Assembly: GCA_946807835.1 (NCBI GenBank)
Contig: OX327683.1
Span: 10,731,001 to 10,795,000, forward strand
Direction of reading: 5' to 3'
Source: Ailanthus altissimus
Lineage: Eukaryota > Streptophyta > Magnoliopsida > Sapindales > Simaroubaceae
Length of the DNA: 64,000 nucleotides
Shown here: positions 59,280 through 64,000 of the stretch, one piece after another
Layout of the letters: each line of letters begins with the position of its first letter
Position numbering within the stretch: position 1 is the stretch's first letter
Position numbers and translations under genes: made by a program
Notes under the pieces: generated by a model
The model's database searches: none
What the model was told of the DNA's origin: nothing
The model's input: the letters and a program-made list of their open reading frames with translations, nothing else

Positions 59280-59710
59280 AATATAATAAAATGACATGTG
59301 TCATAATATGATAAATAAATGATGATACATGTTATCGTGTAATTGGTTAATATTTATAATAAATATATATTTTAAAAAAATAAATATTTTTAAAAGTAAA
59401 TTAATAAAAAGACACGTATCATAATATGATTAGTTACAAATGACATGTATTATCATGTAATTAATTTATCTTTTTTAATCAATATATATTTTTTTAAGAA
59501 ATAAATAATTTTAAAAATAAATAAATATATATATTTTAAATAAAATGATACATGTCATAATATGAATAGTTATAAATAACACGTATCATCATATAATTTT
59601 TTTATATTTCTAATAAATATATTTTTTTAAGGAATAAATATGTTTAAAAATAAATTAATAAATATATTTTTAATAAAAATAACACGTGTCATTATATGAT
59701 TTGTTATAAG
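59280..59710. repeat. ~130-bp AT-rich tandem repeat with ACACGTGT-like palindromes
   Basis: GACAYGTRTCATAATATGAT-type cores at about 59292, 59411, 59547 and 59681 (spacing 119-136 bp). Each is followed by AAATGACACGTATCATCATG-like text and TTTTTTAAGAAATAAATA. A further core (ATACGTGTCATTGTATGAT) lies at 59876. Confidence 0.7.
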
Positions 59711-60044
59711 GGATAAAGATAATTTTATCCTAACGTTTTAGGCTAATTAACAACTTTGCCTCCGTTAAATATAAAATACTCAATTTTACTATAATATGTT
59801 AATTTTTATCGTCAATTTAGATGAAAATTTTATATTTAATATACTTTTATCATTTTACTCTGAATATATAAATGGATACGTGTCATTGTATGATTTGTTA
59901 CAAATGACAACCTATTTTATTAAATTTACATTATTAGACTCTATTTTAAATATAATATTTATTAAAATATAAAAAACTAAATTAATATATATTGATAAAA
60001 TCAAAACGAAAATAACATTTTCCCTAAATAAATTTAAGGAACGA

Positions 60045-60100
60045 CAACCCATCTTATTGAGAACAAGCAACCCATCTTATTGAGAACAAGCAACCCATCA
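60045..60100. repeat. 23-bp tandem repeat upstream of the lipase pseudogene
   Basis: CAACCCATCTTATTGAGAAC plus AAG occurs twice exactly (60045, 60068), with a partial third copy (60091). Confidence 0.85.
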
Positions 60101-60128
60101 TTTATCAAGCACAGTATTCTCTTAGAGG

Positions 60129-60738
60129 TTGAAAAAACAATTCCTCGTAAGATTATTTGGTAAGAAAAAGAAATTGGAAATAATAGATAGCGTTGCAGAA
60201 AGATGGAGGCAACTAAGCAGCGAAATCAACTGGGACGACCTCCTTGACCTTCTTGACATTGATCTTCAGCGATATATTATAAATTACGGGGAGATGACAC
60301 AGGCTACATTCAACACACAGAAGGCATCTAAATATGCTGGAGATGGCATGTATTTAAGGAAGAATTTCTTCTTCAACGTGGGATTAGGAAAAGGCAACCC
60401 TTACAAATACTCTCTCACCAAATTCTTGTATGCAACTTCTCAAATCCATGTCCCTGATGCATTTATCATTGTGCCATTATCAAAGGAGGCTTGCAGCAAG
60501 GAATCAAATTGGATTGGATATATCGCGGCAGCCACAAATGAAGGGAAAGCGGTGCTGGGGAGGAGGGATATTGTGATTGCTTGGGAAGGAACAGTGCAAG
60601 CCCTAGAGTGGGTTAGTGATTTCGAATTTAATTTAGTTTCCGCTGAAAAAATATTTGGCTATCCATCAAGATTGGTACTCTATCTACACCTCCGATTATC
60701 CGCATTCAAATTTCAACAAAACCAGTGCAAGAGACCAG
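60129..60738 (+). pseudogene. Phospholipase A1-II (DAD1-like lipase) exon 1, truncated and frameshifted
   Basis: Class II PLA1 enzymes release sn-1 fatty acids and belong to the alpha/beta-hydrolase lipase_3 family. The open frame gives VAERWRQLSSEINWDDLLDL, LDIDLQRYIINYGEMTQATF, ASKYAGDGMYLRKNFF, GKGNPYKYSLTKFLYATSQI, ESNWIGYIAAATNEGKAVLG and RRDIVIAWEGTVQALEWVSD, all strongly family-like. At 60650-60665, after EKIFG, the frame shifts: the next frame reads IHQDWYSIYTSDYPHSNFNK and TSARDQ. This ends at a GT donor (60739) where plant homologues have an intron. The second exon, with the GHSLG nucleophile and the rest of the triad, is not found before the window end. The 18 residues before VAERW are not typical, so the true start may have been later. 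GTVR-type Arg reads WEGTVQ, another change. Confidence 0.8.
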
Positions 60739-60741
60739 GTA

Positions 60742-61370
60742 AATTTTTATAAATATCAGAGACATCCTAACCATATTTAGATTTTATTTTTAACATTATT
60801 AGAGATTAATTTTGTTAGGATTTATGGTTTATAATGCAAATCAAGTTTGAGTTCACGAAAAAAAAAACACAGTTATTATTATAATTTTATTCAATGGTTT
60901 CAAATTTATTTTAGTATCAATACTTGAAATTTTAATCCCAATATAATAGAATGACCCTTGTTATAAACAATAATTTTAATTAAAATAAAAAGAAGAGGAA
61001 AGAAATCAGGGAGAAAGCTGACTTAATGGTGTTTAAGACAATATCAACCAAATTCTTTGGGTACAAATTCGACCTTTATTTTAAGAGTAATACTTGATTT
61101 TTTTTTTTAATTCTCTATTTTACATATATATTCTAATTAATGTAAATAATAGAATGATGACACCGGCGTACCGATTAATTTCGTGTAGATTTCTTTTAGA
61201 ATTGAAAAAAAAAATGTTTTTGTTTTAAATTTTGAAATTGTAATAATCATTATTGAATATCTTTTAAGTATTAACTAAAAGAGTTGATTCCTTTTAATTC
61301 TTTTTAAAGTAAAGAGAATCTCACTATAATTAAAACTTATTTGAAGATTTAAAAGTGGATAGAGAAGAGA
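60742..61370. other. AT-rich DNA after the lipase exon
   Basis: No match to the missing lipase exon 2 in any frame. No other motif recognised. Confidence 0.5.
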
Positions 61371-62100
61371 TTTTGAGTGGATTTTTTAAGGAAAAACTCT
61401 CTCTTCTCTTTCAGTAGAAAATTTTCTCCAAAATGAAAAAACTTTAGTCGTTTCCTCAAATTCCACACTCTCACCAGAAAGGAGGCTTTTAGCCTCCCCT
61501 ACGGTGGTCGAAAACCACAACGGTCTTTTCTCTCTCTCTAGTTTCCGTTTCTGCAGTTGTTTCAGTTTGCTTCTTTAGTGGTTTTGGTCGCTAGCTAGTT
61601 GCTCGCCAGTTGGTATCACTGTCCTCCACCAAGACCCATTAGTCTCTGCCGATTGCCACTAGTTTTTTTTCCATCCTTATCTTTTTTGTTTTGTTTTTTT
61701 TATTTTTGGTTTCTTTAGTTTCCGTTTCTGCACTTGTTTCCGTTTGCTTCTTCAGTGGTTTTGGTCGCCGGCGAGTTGCTTGTCAGTTGGTCTCGCCGTC
61801 CTCCGCCGAGACCCACTCGTCTCCCCCGAGCTACGCTCCTGTCGGATTAATTTTCATGGCCTCTGCTGAGACCCGATTTCTAGACCCAGCTTCAGCTGCG
61901 ACCCCGCTGAGTTCTCATCATTTTTCCGCCGTTATCGTGCCGGCTTTAACTCTGTTCTGGTCGACTATCACTGTTCTTTAACCGAGCTGCCACTGCCTTC
62001 CACTACGGCTGCCATACATACTCCAGTTCCTAATTGCCGACCCTTCTACCGCTGGGCCATTTGTACTTGTCTGTAATATCTTGATTTTAGTAGTAGATTA
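61371..62100. repeat. GC-richer block with ~177-bp tandem duplication
   Basis: AGTTTCCGTTTCTGCA, GTGGTTTTGGTCGC and GAGACCCA-type segments at 61540-61660 recur at 61717-61835 (period about 177 bp, several substitutions). The 96-codon open frame at 61691-61981 lies over the second copy, is Ser/Ala/Pro-rich and matches no family I know. The block may be the 5' leader of a retroelement; no reverse transcriptase was seen. Confidence 0.55.
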
Positions 62101-62817
62101 GGTTTAGTTTGGATACATCCAGAATTGAGTTGGGTATATAAAATAACTGTTGTGTTTCATAATTTCTCTCAGGTTAAAATGTACCTCTTATACGAGGTTT
62201 TTTCACCCTATTGTATGTGGGTTGAATTTTTTTTCATCCTTTAATAGGGATAGTGATTTTAGCTTATGGGATGGTCTCTATTATAGAGTTATTGTATCTC
62301 TTAGAACGAGAGATTAAGTTTAGATATATCACAATTGTCATATCATATATTACATTTCGGTAATCTTTTGATGTAATATCAATAATATTATTATGATGAA
62401 ATATTAATGATTTATTTAATAATATGATATTTGATAATATTTTTAAAAAACTGGGTAGATTGTCTCTAATTTAAAATTTAAGTTTTGGACAACTGCACTT
62501 TTACGATTTAATAAAGGAAATTTTTAAAAATTAGCCCTTATTATAATGAATATTTTTTTAGTCATATACAAAATTTTTAATCTTTTATAGTCAAAAGATG
62601 TAAAGTATGACACTTTTATCTCTCAATCATATTTTCTCTAAATTTAAACAACTCAAAAAAAAAAAAATTAAAGTCCCCCAAAATAACACACTCGAATCCA
62701 CTTTAAAGATTTGATCAAGTGGATAATAAATTCTTGGTAAATTGACATCAAATATTTGGTAAATTTTTTGAATTAAAGATATATTATGAATAATATTAAA
62801 AAATAAAATATTTTTGC
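62101..62817. other. AT-rich DNA, nothing recognised
   Basis: No gene or mobile-element motif. Confidence 0.4.
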
Positions 62818-62829
62818 GGTAGATGTATT

Positions 62830-62969
62830 TTTTTTTTTTTTTTTGAATGTGGGGATTACAACATTTTTTTAACATTTTCGCACCACCTGGGGGGGAGGGG
62901 GGGTCGAACCCAGGTGGGGATGTGAGACCTTGGGGGGCTCAACCAACTTGGCTGAGCCCCCATGCTCCA
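62830..62969 (-). mobile_element. tRNA-derived SINE with perfect 12-bp target duplication
   Basis: The - strand start is TGGAGCATGGGGGCTCAGCC. A box CAGCCAAGTTGG (62954-62943) and B box GGTTCGACCCC (62910-62900) give an RNA polymerase III promoter. The element ends in a poly-A tail (poly-T at 62830-62844 on +). GGTAGATGTATT flanks it at 62818-62829 and 62970-62981 with no mismatch. About 140 bp in all. Intact boxes and a perfect duplication point to a recent insertion by LINE machinery. Confidence 0.88.
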
Positions 62970-62981
62970 GGTAGATGTATT

Positions 62982-63208
62982 GAAAATGAGTACATGAGTT
63001 AAAAATAAGTGAAAATGGTGCAAAATAGTACAAACTGAGTGAAAAAACGAAACTAATGCGAAACTGGATGGATGGATATTAAGTACAAACACTCTACGTT
63101 GGAACGTGAGAGCCTTACGCAACATGCATTTGATTTTCATGCACTATGCACGAATTTTCCGAATGTGGATTTTTTTTAAAGTTTAAACAAATTTTTTTAA
63201 TTTTTTCT
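62982..63208. other. Short spacer between SINE and second MULE
   Basis: AT-rich; may include the 5' end or first intron of the MULE. No inverted terminal repeat was identified. Confidence 0.4.
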
Positions 63209-63219
63209 TTGTTGTAGGT

Positions 63220-64000
63220 ATCATAGAGTGTGTTTTAATTGTTGTATATTTTTGGGAGATGGTGAGAGTTGTAATGATGATAATGAGAGATATATTCAAT
63301 TTTAAATGTTAGTATTTTGGTTTCGAAGAATATAAAATATGAAGTGCTGTTGAATATTATATATCATGTAATTGAAGTTAATAAAGTGCAGTATAAAGTA
63401 TCCATGAGAATTTCTTTTGGTGCAATGAGGGTGAAGTTGAGACTCTGCAGTTGAAAATGATGATGATGTGCAATTTTAGTTGGTCTTAATAAAAAAACTT
63501 TGACACCTCTATGTGTAATAGTAGAAGTTAGAGCTCTTGTATGTGAAAATGATACAAAGGTATTTGTTAAACATGAATAAGCCTACCATAATGATAGTCA
63601 GACAAATGAAGATGATGGTAATGAAAATACTAATTATGGAACTGAAGCTGATGGATTATATTATATACTCGAAGGCAAACTATGTTCTATTCTAATAGTT
63701 CTCTTTGTGAGTCATGTGATATGTATAATTCACATGCAAGAGAAGATAAGATTCAAGCAGAAAACATTTTTCAATTTATTCTTCCAATACCACCATCAGA
63801 TTTAGCCATATTAGATAGGATATCGTGTATTAGAATTGCGCATGTGTTTGTGGAAAAGTTATATAATAACAAAGATAAATTTTATGAGGTTATAAGCATA
63901 CTAGCACTTATGGGTAATTGGAGCTTCAAAGTTCATAGGTTTATAAAATATAGTTTTGAGGTAAAATGAGATGATAAAAGAGGAAAATATAGAGTACGTG
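63220..64000 (+). pseudogene. Second MULE transposase, 5' part, running off the window
   Basis: It begins after an acceptor-like TTTGTTGTAG (63209-63218). The text parallels the first MULE: GTGCAGTATAAA then AATTTTAGTTGG at 63390-63490 against 215-315. An open stretch (63682-63969) reads FQFILPIPPSDLAILDRISC, VEKLYNNKDKFYEVISILAL and GNWSFKVHRF, matching 770-960 of the window. Stops occur before 63680, so the copy is decayed, though its last 290 bases are open. The DDE core would lie beyond the window end. Confidence 0.75.

Noticed and set aside
61691..61981. Secreted small protein gene
   Set aside because: The hydrophobic N-terminus is generated by a T-rich tract over a duplicated block, and no homology or gene structure supports it.
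62900..62954. tRNA gene at the A/B box sequence
   Set aside because: No cloverleaf can be completed, and the poly-A tail and 12-bp target duplication identify a SINE.

Overview
This window is plant nuclear DNA, most likely from a eudicot. It is very AT-rich, has GT-AG spliced genes, and is packed with decayed plant transposons (MULE, hAT, Ty1/copia, Ty3/gypsy, SINE). There is no bacterial, organellar or CRISPR-like content. I cannot name the species from the sequence alone.

Layout. 0.07-5.35 kb: a dead MuDR-type (MULE) transposase on the + strand, cut by a 2.68-kb TG...CA element with a perfect 5-bp target duplication. 5.8-6.85 kb: a decayed Ulp1-like cysteine protease on the - strand, possibly part of the same MULE. 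8.9-12.0 kb: a degenerate AT-rich minisatellite, itself split by an LTR-like insertion. 13.65-20.08 kb: the one apparently intact gene, a four-exon, 498-residue pectate lyase with a signal peptide and a GPI-type tail, resembling PMR6. 21.88-24.72 kb (-): a PP2A B' (B56) regulatory-subunit gene that keeps its intron but carries two nonsense codons. 25-28.3 kb: gene-free AT-rich DNA with a ~255-bp tandem repeat.

28.3-58.4 kb is a nest of transposons. A Tat-like Ty3/gypsy element on the - strand has an antisense plant-mobile-domain ORF. It was hit by a 1.46-kb non-autonomous hAT element, by a solo copia LTR with perfect GAGTT duplications, and by a long hAT element (39817-57779). The long hAT was entered by a full Ty1/copia element (41654-52154), and that copia was entered in its reverse transcriptase by an inverted LTR of the same family (47487-49512). 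A further LTR of this family (about 54499-56503) lies in the hAT 5' part.

58.4-64 kb: short tandem repeats, the first exon of a broken phospholipase A1-II (DAD1-like lipase) gene, a tRNA-derived SINE with a perfect 12-bp target duplication, and the 5' part of a second MULE related to the one at the start of the window.

Functionally only the pectate lyase looks expressible; the PP2A and lipase copies are pseudogenes. I found no new multi-gene system. The most informative structures are the datable transposon nest, the antisense extra ORF in the gypsy element, the MULE transposase with an opposite-strand Ulp1 relic, and the AT minisatellite.
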